Source: Pseudomonas sp. P8_241
GTDB taxonomy: Bacteria; Pseudomonadota; Gammaproteobacteria; Pseudomonadales; Pseudomonadaceae
DNA length: 64,000 nucleotides
Direction of reading: 5' to 3'
NCBI RefSeq assembly: GCF_034008315.1
Contig: NZ_CP125377.1
Span: 3,856,001 to 3,920,000 of the forward strand
Shown: piece after piece, positions 1 to 7,686 of the stretch
How positions within the stretch are numbered: the stretch's first letter is position 1
Layout of the letters: each line of letters starts with the position of its first letter
Notes under the pieces: model-generated
What the model saw: the letters and a program-made list of their open reading frames with translations, nothing else
Databases searched by the model: none
Told to the model about the DNA's origin: nothing
Position numbers and translations under genes: made by a program

Positions 1-3000
1 CGGCAGACCGCACATTCGACGAGCAGGAGATTGTCCTTCGCCCCTTGGCCTTTCACCGTAAGCCGGGGGCCGACCCGGACACTGTCGAAGACATGTTCCT
101 GATCGAGCCCAGGGACCTGAATACCGGCCCTTGCATTCTTTATCGCCCTCAATATGCCATCGCGCTTCTCGAGTTCCCGACCCGCGAGGTGCTGTTCGAA
201 GCCATTGCCCAATCCGGGGAACTGCAAGACAGCATCCTTGCCTGGCTGCCGGACCGCGCCAGAAGTATTTATGCCAATAACGGCTTCAACGAACCGCATA
301 TCAACCACTTTCACCTCGGTGATGAATTCAACCTGCCGCAAAAACCTGCACCGGCGTGTCTTGCAGGAGATGAAGGGGCCGACGAATTGTTCCAGGCACT
401 GTCGGGAGCAACGATCCTCAGTGAACTCTACGGTAGCAACGCTCGGGCCCTCGTCAATCTGGCCGATCGAGACTCGGTATCGAATGCGGAAAGTCGCTGG
501 AAGGTTTTTTTCGAAGGTGCCGGCCTGCTTTTCAACACGCTGCTACTGCCACTGGCCCGCGGACCGCTGATGTTGGTCGGCTGGATGCTCGTCTTGATCG
601 ACAGCCTGGAAAAAGATCTCTCCGGACTGGGTAGCGATGATCCGAAAGTCAGGGAACTCGCTCTGATCGATTTATTACTCAATACCGCAATGGTGCTACT
701 TCACCTTGCGCCGACCACAGAGCCTGCTCAGCCCCCGTTGCGGCGACCCGCGCCTGACAAAACCGAACCCTCACTGGCGTCTTGGCGCTCTGAACTTAAT
801 CCGCATAAACCCGAAACTGTTCAAATCAGACCCGAAACCATCGCCTTGACAGGAGAACCGGTAGGAAGTGACCGCACACCGCTGGACTTCATCACCTCCA
901 CCGCCAGTGCGAAGTCGACCCAGAAGCTGATGAATGAGCTGCTCAGCTTTCATGTCCCGTGGCCCGAGAATCTGCCACCTGCGCAAGCAAGCGGTCCGTT
1001 CAAAGGTCTGTATCAAATCGACGGTATCTGGCACGCAAGCACCGGCGGGCTGCTGTTCAAGGTCAGTATCGTGCCCGGCTTTGGCGAGGTGTATCTGATC
1101 GACCCGGTCCGACCTGACCATCCCGGCTTTAAACTCAGCTGCGATGGGCAAGGACACTGGCGACTGGATCGTGGACTGAAACTGAGGGGGGGAGGTCCCA
1201 AAAATAGACGTCAGGCCAAGCTGGCTGAAATTCGCCAGCAGCTGGAAGAAATCAACCTCAACAAGCCAGCACTGGAACTACAACTAGAACGTCAAATAAC
1301 CCAGTCTTCCCGGACCCGGACCAGCTTGGGTGAAACAGTGAATCAACTGGAGACTGCCACTCGCAGTCTGCAGGCGGCGTGGGCAGCACTCGATCAAGCC
1401 GAAGGCCCAGCGCATGCGGCTACGAATCTGCAGTACACAAATGCTGTCCGGTTGTATGCCGATCTCAATCGAACCGGCGCTATCCAGTCGGAACTGCTGG
1501 TGCGGATAAACGAGCAACTGGAACTGACCTGTGGCGAGCTCTTGAACATGAGCCGAAGAAGCCAGGCATTGGAACCTTCCGTCGACCATGCGCAACGGCA
1601 AACCGAACTGCTCACCGGCCTCGCGACCGGCTACATTCTTGCGATGGCGTTTGGACTGGAAGCAGAAAAGCCTTCGGTGACCTCACAGGGCGAACCTGTC
1701 AAAAAACTGTTTTTGCGGCAGAAGGCCGAACTTCGAGAAGGCAATCCAACGGGTTACCGGGAAATGATCGAGTTGTTTCAGAAAAAGCTTCAGATTAAAG
1801 AACAGAATATCGACCTGGCTGGAAGACTGGATCGCATTTACAACGAACTGGACCAGTTCAGGCTTGGACGAGAAGCACGTCAGGCTCTGAAAAACACTCT
1901 GGTCCGGCCACAGCTTAACGACAGGACGAACGCACTGATCGACAGCCTGGCGGTATTGAAAACGCTGACCTTCGATCATAGCCATGCAATGAATGATTAC
2001 GAACAATATCTGTTTGACCTGGAAGTCTCCGATCTTCGGGATGCCATAACGGTGTCCCACATGAACTTGCGGGTGACCGCAGGATTTACTGCAGATGAGC
2101 GAGCGCAGGCTCTCTCGACAATCATTGACCGCTACAAACGTTCACTCAGCGCCTGCCAGGACATGCTCGAAATGAAGTTGAGTCCTGAGCGAGCAGACTA
2201 TCAGCAACGCTTCATTTCTCGTATCACGGAAGTCATCGGTAATGCCGAGGCAGAATTGGCAGAAATCGTCCGCTCCGAGACGGATGTTCCCGCGCAAACG
2301 ACAGTGTCAAAACCACAACGTGAGCACTCCTTGACCAAGCGGGTTTTCAAAACCCGGAACAAAGGCACGCTTGTTGGCGACCTTTTACCTGCCACGGAAG
2401 GCGAGGCAGATGAACGCATTGAAGTCCGCGATCCGGTGAGTGGTCAGGTGGTTGCCAGGTTTCATAAACACCCGACAGAAAAAGTTTACGTAGAGCAGCT
2501 TACAGCCTCGACTCCAGAAGCCGTTACACCACGGCCCCCTCGATCGCTGACGACGGTAAGGAAAGAAAGCTCGGCATTAAAAGCCAGGCAGGCGCAAATC
2601 GAACTTTCCATCCAGTTCCAGCAAAAGAAAATGAATGATCCTGCCCGCCTCGAAATCATTGAGCCCAGGGACTGGGACGATATGCTGGCCCATCACGCCG
2701 AAAAACTTGAGGCGTTGAGCAAAGAGGCTGAGGCGCTCGTCGGTGACGATGCTGCGGTGCTGGCCAAGACGTTACAAGAAGAAGCCAGCGAAGTTACCAG
2801 GATCGGCCGTCAGTATTGCGCCGAGGGTTATAAAAAACAGAGACCTCAGGTACAAAAGGTTGATTTTCTCTGGCGCTATGGCTTCGTGGATATCAGCGAG
2901 GTTACCCGCCTGAAAAAGCTTGCGACCGGCGATTACCTTACCGAATACGCGATCCGGGAAAAGAACAGTCCAAACGTCCTGTGGTTTGCACACTTTCACT

Positions 3001-3182
3001 ACCCAAGCCTTGATACGCCGCATGCGTCCTACAGTTTCGCCCACCTCAAGATTCCAGCCCAACGCTTTCAGACCTACAAGGATCTGTTGAGGCAAGCCGC
3101 CGCCGACAACACCACTGTCGTCAACCTGAGAAAATCCATCATTGAACCGCCATTGGACGAAAGGCTGTTTCTGAACCTTTGA
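1..3182 (+). CDS. Large DUF6543/dermonecrotic-toxin-like protein, 5' end outside window
   Basis: The reading frame is open from the first base to TGA at 3180-3182, so the start lies upstream and only about the last 1,060 residues are visible. The early segment TGPCILYRPQYAIALLEF, followed by a WL...R..Y.N.GF.EPH stretch, resembles the repeated core of very large Pseudomonas proteins annotated as dermonecrotic toxin or DUF6543 domain proteins. Counting from the TTG at 45, a hydrophobic patch lies at about residues 155-190 and a long coiled-coil-like stretch at about 395-510. No catalytic motif is recognised. By eye the gene is more AT-rich than its neighbours, as accessory toxin or effector genes often are. 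It stands alone and ends at a strong terminator. Family membership is likely; toxin activity is inference. Confidence 0.7.
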   Translation, partial: ADRTFDEQEIVLRPLAFHRKPGADPDTVEDMFLIEPRDLNTGPCILYRPQYAIALLEFPTREVLFEAIAQSGELQDSILAWLPDRARSIYANNGFNEPHINHFHLGDEFNLPQKPAPACLAGDEGADELFQALSGATILSELYGSNARALVNLADRDSVSNAESRWKVFFEGAGLLFNTLLLPLARGPLMLVGWMLVLIDSLEKDLSGLGSDDPKVRELALIDLLLNTAMVLLHLAPTTEPAQPPLRRPAPDKTEPSLASWRSELNPHKPETVQIRPETIALTGEPVGSDRTPLDFITSTASAKSTQKLMNELLSFHVPWPENLPPAQASGPFKGLYQIDGIWHASTGGLLFKVSIVPGFGEVYLIDPVRPDHPGFKLSCDGQGHWRLDRGLKLRGGGPKNRRQAKLAEIRQQLEEINLNKPALELQLERQITQSSRTRTSLGETVNQLETATRSLQAAWAALDQAEGPAHAATNLQYTNAVRLYADLNRTGAIQSELLVRINEQLELTCGELLNMSRRSQALEPSVDHAQRQTELLTGLATGYILAMAFGLEAEKPSVTSQGEPVKKLFLRQKAELREGNPTGYREMIELFQKKLQIKEQNIDLAGRLDRIYNELDQFRLGREARQALKNTLVRPQLNDRTNALIDSLAVLKTLTFDHSHAMNDYEQYLFDLEVSDLRDAITVSHMNLRVTAGFTADERAQALSTIIDRYKRSLSACQDMLEMKLSPERADYQQRFISRITEVIGNAEAELAEIVRSETDVPAQTTVSKPQREHSLTKRVFKTRNKGTLVGDLLPATEGEADERIEVRDPVSGQVVARFHKHPTEKVYVEQLTASTPEAVTPRPPRSLTTVRKESSALKARQAQIELSIQFQQKKMNDPARLEIIEPRDWDDMLAHHAEKLEALSKEAEALVGDDAAVLAKTLQEEASEVTRIGRQYCAEGYKKQRPQVQKVDFLWRYGFVDISEVTRLKKLATGDYLTEYAIREKNSPNVLWFAHFHYPSLDTPHASYSFAHLKIPAQRFQTYKDLLRQAAADNTTVVNLRKSIIEPPLDERLFLNL

Positions 3183-3191
3183 TTCATGCAT

Positions 3192-3221
3192 AAAAAACCG
3201 CAGCTCAGGCTGCGGTTTTTT
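3192..3221. terminator. Bidirectional rho-independent terminator
   Basis: An A6 tract (3192-3197) precedes a perfect stem CCGCAGC-tcag-GCTGCGG (3198-3215), followed by T6 (3216-3221). It lies between two convergent genes and can end transcripts from both: the large protein on the plus strand and the RND exporter on the minus strand. Confidence 0.9.
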
Positions 3222-3236
3222 CAATCCACCATCGAC

Positions 3237-5621
3237 TCAATGGGCAAACAGCGAATTACCCTTCTGCCCAGCCAGTTTTTCCGGCTTGATCAGGAACCGC
3301 GCCAATGCCGGCAACAGCCACAGTGCACCGAACATGTTCCACAGCAGCATGAAGGTCAGCATCAGGCCCATGTCGGCCTGGAACTTGATGGCCGAGAAGA
3401 TCCAGGTGCACACACCAATCGCCAGGCACAACCCGGTGAACAGCACCGCCTTGCCGGTAGACTTCAGCGTCTGGTAGTACGCCTCTTGCAACGGCAGACC
3501 GGCACGCAGGAAGCTTTCCAGACGGCTGTAGATGTAGATCCCGTAGTCCACGCCAATCCCCACTCCGAGTGCCACCACCGGCAGGGTCGCGACTTTCACG
3601 CCGATGCCCATGAAGGCCATCAGGGCGTTACCGAGTACCGAGGTCAGCACCAGCGGCAGCACGATGCACAAGGTCGCCGCCCATGAGCGGAAGGTGATCA
3701 TGCACATGACCGCCACACAGATGTACACCAGGATCAGGATGGTCAGCTCGGACTTCTTGATCACCTCATTGGTGGCCGCTTCGATCCCGGCGTTACCGGC
3801 AGCAAGGATGAACTCCAGGCCATCCTTGTTGTTTTCCTTGGCGAACTCCTGCACGGCATGCACCGCACGATCGAGGGTTTCGGCCTTGTGATCGTTGAGG
3901 AACACCAGCACCGGCGCCAGCGAGCAACTGTTGTTGTACAGGCCGTCAGCCCGGGCAATGGAGTTGTTCAGCACGTCAGGGTTACGCGACAGGGTTTCCC
4001 ATTTAAGGTTGCCCTCGTTCATGCCTTTGATCATCTGCTTGGAGACGGTCACCAAAGAAATCGCCGACTGCACGCCCTCGGTGTTCTGCATCTTCCACAT
4101 CAGCTCGTCGATCGGCGCCATGGCTTCGTAGCGCGAGCAGCCTTCGGACTTGGTCTTGACCATCACCACCAATACATCGGAGCTGGTGGAGTAGTTGTTG
4201 ATGATGAAGTTGTTGTCCTTGTTGTAGCGCGAATCCGGACGCAATTCAGGAGCACCCTGATCAAGGTCACCGATTTTCAGGTTCTGGCTGTACCAGAGGC
4301 CGCCACCAAAGGCGATCAGCGCCAGCAAGATGGAAACCGGGGCCACCTTGGCGCTGGCGAAGTTCGACAGCAGGCGCCAGAACGGATGTTCGCGCACCGC
4401 GTCTTTTTTGCTGCGCTCAACGGCACGCTTGCTGATGCCTACGTAGGAAATCGCCACCGGCAGCAGGATCAGGTTGGTGAACACAATCACCGCCACGCCG
4501 ATGGATGCACCGATTGCCAGCTCACGGATCACACCGATATCGATGATCAACAGCGTGATGAAACCCACCGCATCGGCGAGGATTGCAATCATCCCCGGCA
4601 GGAACAGTTGACGGAATGTGCGTCGTGCAGCGGTCAGGGCGTTGTCCGCTTCACTCGATTGCAGGGCGATACCATTGATCTTCTGCACGCCGTGGGAAAT
4701 ACCGATGGCGAAGATCAGGAATGGCACCAACATCGAATAAGGATCGAGCCCGAAGCCGAAGAAGTGCATCAATCCCAACTGCCAGACCACCGCCACCAGC
4801 GTTGTGCTCAGAACGGCCACGGTGCTGCGCAGGCAGTTGGTGAACCACAGCAACAGAATCAGGGTGATGACGAAGGCGATACCGAAGAACATCACCACCA
4901 TCACCAGGCCATCGATCAAGTCGCCGACCTTTTTGGCGAAACCGACGATGTGGATCTTGACGTTGGGGTTCTGTTTTTCAAACTTGTCGCGGATCTTTTC
5001 TTCCAGCTCGTGGGAGAACTTGCGGTAGTCCAGCGCCAGCAACTTGCCCTGGTCCTGCGGGTCAGGATAGGACTCCAACAGCGGGATATCGACGATGCTC
5101 GACTTGAAGTCGTTGGATACCAGCCGCCCGACTTGTCCGGACTTGAGAACGTTGTTGCGCAGAAGATCGAGGCTCGCCTGGGAGCCGTTGTAGCTTTGCG
5201 GAATCACTTCACCGCCGGCAAAACCCTCTTCCGTCACCTCGGTCCAGCGAATGCTCGGGCTCCACAGTGACTTGAGACCAGAACGATCGACACCGGAAAT
5301 GTAAAACACCTCGTCGTTGATCTGACGCAGTGTCTCCATGTACTCCTTGGAGAAAATATCGCCATCGGTCGCCTCCACCGAGATACGCACCGTGTTGCCA
5401 AGGTTCGCCAGATCGTTACGGTGCTCCATCATCTTCTGGATGAATGGATGCTCCAGCGGGATCATTTTTTCAAAGCTGGTGGACGGACGAATCAGCGTTG
5501 CCTGCCAGAACAGGAAAATACTGACCAGCAGGCAGATGGTAATCACTGCCGGGCGGTTGTTGAAAATCAGGCGTTCAAGAAACGTCGCCTTGTCCTGGTG
5601 ATGAGTGCTCAAGGAAGTCAT
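3237..5621 (-). CDS. RND-superfamily (MMPL/SSD-type) exporter, 794 aa
   Basis: This is an inner-membrane RND transporter, probably exporting a hydrophobic molecule with proton-motive force. It has one N-terminal membrane helix (about residues 25-45), a large periplasmic loop, a bundle of helices from about 230, a second loop, and a final bundle after about 620, which is the duplicated RND plan. The segment VVALGVGIGVDYGIYIYSRL (about 680) is typical of the sterol-sensing-like MMPL branch. At 794 residues it is shorter than AcrB/HAE1 pumps (about 1,030), and no periplasmic adaptor gene is adjacent. The YCF48-like gene lies 28 bp upstream on the same strand and is probably co-transcribed. Such pairs are often found with DUF1302/DUF1329 genes, which are absent here. 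The substrate is unknown. Confidence 0.85.
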   Translation of the reverse strand: MTSLSTHHQDKATFLERLIFNNRPAVITICLLVSIFLFWQATLIRPSTSFEKMIPLEHPFIQKMMEHRNDLANLGNTVRISVEATDGDIFSKEYMETLRQINDEVFYISGVDRSGLKSLWSPSIRWTEVTEEGFAGGEVIPQSYNGSQASLDLLRNNVLKSGQVGRLVSNDFKSSIVDIPLLESYPDPQDQGKLLALDYRKFSHELEEKIRDKFEKQNPNVKIHIVGFAKKVGDLIDGLVMVVMFFGIAFVITLILLLWFTNCLRSTVAVLSTTLVAVVWQLGLMHFFGFGLDPYSMLVPFLIFAIGISHGVQKINGIALQSSEADNALTAARRTFRQLFLPGMIAILADAVGFITLLIIDIGVIRELAIGASIGVAVIVFTNLILLPVAISYVGISKRAVERSKKDAVREHPFWRLLSNFASAKVAPVSILLALIAFGGGLWYSQNLKIGDLDQGAPELRPDSRYNKDNNFIINNYSTSSDVLVVMVKTKSEGCSRYEAMAPIDELMWKMQNTEGVQSAISLVTVSKQMIKGMNEGNLKWETLSRNPDVLNNSIARADGLYNNSCSLAPVLVFLNDHKAETLDRAVHAVQEFAKENNKDGLEFILAAGNAGIEAATNEVIKKSELTILILVYICVAVMCMITFRSWAATLCIVLPLVLTSVLGNALMAFMGIGVKVATLPVVALGVGIGVDYGIYIYSRLESFLRAGLPLQEAYYQTLKSTGKAVLFTGLCLAIGVCTWIFSAIKFQADMGLMLTFMLLWNMFGALWLLPALARFLIKPEKLAGQKGNSLFAH

Positions 5622-5649
5622 AGCTGCGCCTTCTTATTATTAACCCGGC

Positions 5650-6702
5650 TCATTTGCCCGACTCGGTGCCGTTAGGCGAAGTGACGCGAACGCCACCCTG
5701 TCCGGCCAAAATCAGATTGCCATTGCCTGCCGAAGTCACCGCCGAGACAGAGATACGATCCGAACGGTTGACCACTTTGAAGGTTTCGCCATTGTCGCTG
5801 CTGCGAATCACCGAGCCGCCGTTACCGACGATCACGATGGAACCGTCATCGAGCAACGTACCGCCGGAAAGCCCGAACTCCAGATCGCCACGTTCGGCTT
5901 TTAGCTCGACCTGCTCCCAGTTGCTGCCAAAGTCGGCGGAACGGTAGAGATTGCCGCGCAGGCCGTATGCCAGCAGCGTGGAAGCTTGAGCCGTGCCGAT
6001 CACGCCGAAGAGCGAGCCTTCGTACGGACCTTCGAGTTTTTCCCAGGTTTGACCCCAGTCGGCGGAGCGGAACATGCTGCCCTGCTCGCCAACGATGAAC
6101 AGTCCGGAATCCTTGACCGCTGCGATTGCGTTCAGGTGGTACTGGTCTTCGTTATCCAGGCGGTCGCTGACGTCTTCCCAATGCTTGCCGCCGTCGGTGG
6201 TTTCAAGCAGTGCGCCGTAAGCCCCCACGGCAAAGCCGCTGCTAACGTCCTTGAACCAGACATCGAGCAGTGGAGATTCGCGTTTCAGGTCTTCGAATTG
6301 TTTGGTCCAGGTGACACCGCCGTCCTCGCTGGCGAGGATCTGCGCGTCATGGCCGACAGCCCAGCCATGCTTGTCATCGACGAAAAATACCGACGTCAGC
6401 AATGCCCGAGTTGGCACCTTGGCTTGTGTCCAGGTGGCGCCCTGGTCATCGGAATAAAGGATGTGCCCACGATCCCCGACCGCCACCAGGCGCTTGCCGG
6501 CGTGGACGACATCGAGCATCAGGCTTTTGACGGCCTTGGCAGATTCAGTGGCATAAACAACGTCGGATGCTGGCGCCGCTGCGGCCAGCACAGGTGCCGA
6601 CAGCATGGCAGAGCTCAACAGCGAGAGCGCTGTAGCCAGCAACGCAATTTTGCGTAATGCCGGCGGGCGGCAGATACCCACACCCATGACAGGCTCACTC
6701 AT
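5650..6702 (-). CDS. Exported YCF48-like beta-propeller protein, 350 aa
   Basis: The protein starts at ATG 6702 behind a GGAAGG ribosome site. It has a signal peptide with a hydrophobic core at about residues 18-40 ending near AAAAPAS, so it is probably periplasmic. At least six Asp-box/BNR repeats of the form S-x-D-x-G-x-x-W are spread along the chain (for example SDDQGATW, SEDGGVTW, TTDGGKHW, SADWGQTW), predicting a beta-propeller like the photosystem II assembly factor YCF48. In a non-photosynthetic bacterium the photosystem name gives only the fold. It precedes the RND exporter by 28 bp on the same strand, so it may be a periplasmic partner or scaffold for that transporter; this is inference from position. 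Confidence 0.85.
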   Translation of the reverse strand: MSEPVMGVGICRPPALRKIALLATALSLLSSAMLSAPVLAAAAPASDVVYATESAKAVKSLMLDVVHAGKRLVAVGDRGHILYSDDQGATWTQAKVPTRALLTSVFFVDDKHGWAVGHDAQILASEDGGVTWTKQFEDLKRESPLLDVWFKDVSSGFAVGAYGALLETTDGGKHWEDVSDRLDNEDQYHLNAIAAVKDSGLFIVGEQGSMFRSADWGQTWEKLEGPYEGSLFGVIGTAQASTLLAYGLRGNLYRSADFGSNWEQVELKAERGDLEFGLSGGTLLDDGSIVIVGNGGSVIRSSDNGETFKVVNRSDRISVSAVTSAGNGNLILAGQGGVRVTSPNGTESGK

Positions 6703-6830
6703 AGACCTTCCCCCATTATTATTGTTAGGTCATTCAACCTTTCAGGGCGCCGCAAGGATGCTCGTCTGGAGCGGTGTTTCAGAGCATAGTCCTGAAACCC
6801 GCAATCCAGAGCCCCTTCGGAAGCTGGCTT

Positions 6831-6860
6831 ATCCTATCGGTGTTTTTGAATGTCTGACAA
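6831..6860 (-). promoter_or_regulatory. Possible sigma-70 promoter for the YCF48-RND operon
   Basis: Read on the minus strand there is TTGTCA (6860-6855), an 18-base spacer and TAGGAT (6836-6831). It lies about 130 bases before the YCF48 start and would give a leader of about 120 bases. Only the motif match supports it. Confidence 0.35.
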
Positions 6861-7200
6861 TCGACGCCACGTTATCTTTTGTTAACCGGGGGGGATGTGG
6901 GGTTGTACTGAATGATTGGGTATCAGGTGGGGTGATTGCGGGTTTGGTGGGGGGCGTTCGGCGTTCGGTGTACATATCCATTTCTTCGGTAACGGCTACC
7001 TATGGTTCCGCTCTTACAGCGGGTTACTTTGAAAAGCGCAAAGTAACCAAACGCTCTTGCCCCTGACATTCGGTGCCTCGCCTAGGCTCTGCATGCCCTC
7101 GCTCCGGTCCTGCTCCGTGGGCCTCACGAGGGGGCAAGAAGATCAAAAGCCCAACCAAAGCGAGGCGGCCGGCCTGATCGCTAGGCTGTACACGTCTCCC

Positions 7201-7291
7201 TGTAGGAGCTGGCTTGCCGGCGATGGCGCCATCCCGGCCAACCCTGCTGCACCTGACACGCCGCCATCGCTGGCAAGCCAGCTCCTGCAGG
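7201..7291. repeat. REPIN, GTAGGAGCTGGCTTGCCGGCGATG type
   Basis: Two REP units face each other. The left unit starts tgtaggagctggcttgcc and the right unit ends ggcaagccagctcctgcagg, with about 30 bases between the arms. A single REP-like unit of a related type follows at about 7328-7358. Confidence 0.85.
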
Positions 7292-7644
7292 GATTGAGTA
7301 CATCTGAAAGAAACTGGTCGGCTGGCAGGCCGCCATCGCCAGCAGGCTGGCTCCCACAAAAAGGCAAAAGCAAAAGCCGCGTACACCCGTCGCTCTTCAC
7401 CACTCATCAGGCCGAGCGTTAGCTCGCCTTCAGCTTTTGATCTTGATCCACCCGCCCCCTCGGAAGGCTGAGCGGAGGTGATTATCCGGGGATTGGCGCA
7501 AAGCGCCGTTCGACGAAGTCGAACTCATTGCATGTAGGTCGAAGCGAAGCCGACCGGAGGGCAATGCCCCCGGATCAATACCGCAGCGAAGGATCGCCGA
7601 GCCTAAGCGAGGGGCCGTACGTTCGGGTGTACTCAATCAACCAA

Positions 7645-7675
7645 GAACCTGGTCGGCCCAAAGGCCGCCAGGTTC
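7645..7675 (-). terminator. Hairpin downstream of pepN, probable terminator
   Basis: A stem pairs GAACCTGG (7645-7652) with CCAGGTTC (7668-7675), with an inner GGCC/GGCC stem. It lies 12 bases past the pepN stop. The T-tract is weak, so termination strength is uncertain. Confidence 0.5.
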
Positions 7676-7686
7676 AAAAGCCAAGA

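Larger units (their letters stand above)
6703..7686. repeat. Gene-free mosaic of Pseudomonas intergenic repeats
   Basis: This 984-bp interval holds no convincing gene. From left to right it contains the leader and promoter region of the YCF48 gene; a segment around 6955-7160 with an inverted repeat around ggttactttg/caaagtaacc (about 7021-7050), of a kind scattered between genes in fluorescent pseudomonads; a REPIN at 7201-7291; a single REP at about 7328-7358; a segment at about 7400-7625 full of short palindromes such as ggtcgaagcgaagccgacc; and a hairpin at 7645-7675 after pepN. Short open frames exist on both strands, but they follow the repeats and lack protein-like composition. Confidence 0.65.

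Noticed and set aside
3858..5270. A 470-codon frame antisense to the RND exporter
   Set aside because: Very rich in His, Gln and Asp, the pattern seen opposite membrane protein genes; no family resemblance.
7024..7422. Short open frames in the repeat-rich gap before pepN
   Set aside because: They are translated REP and palindrome sequences; no ribosome site and no protein-like composition.
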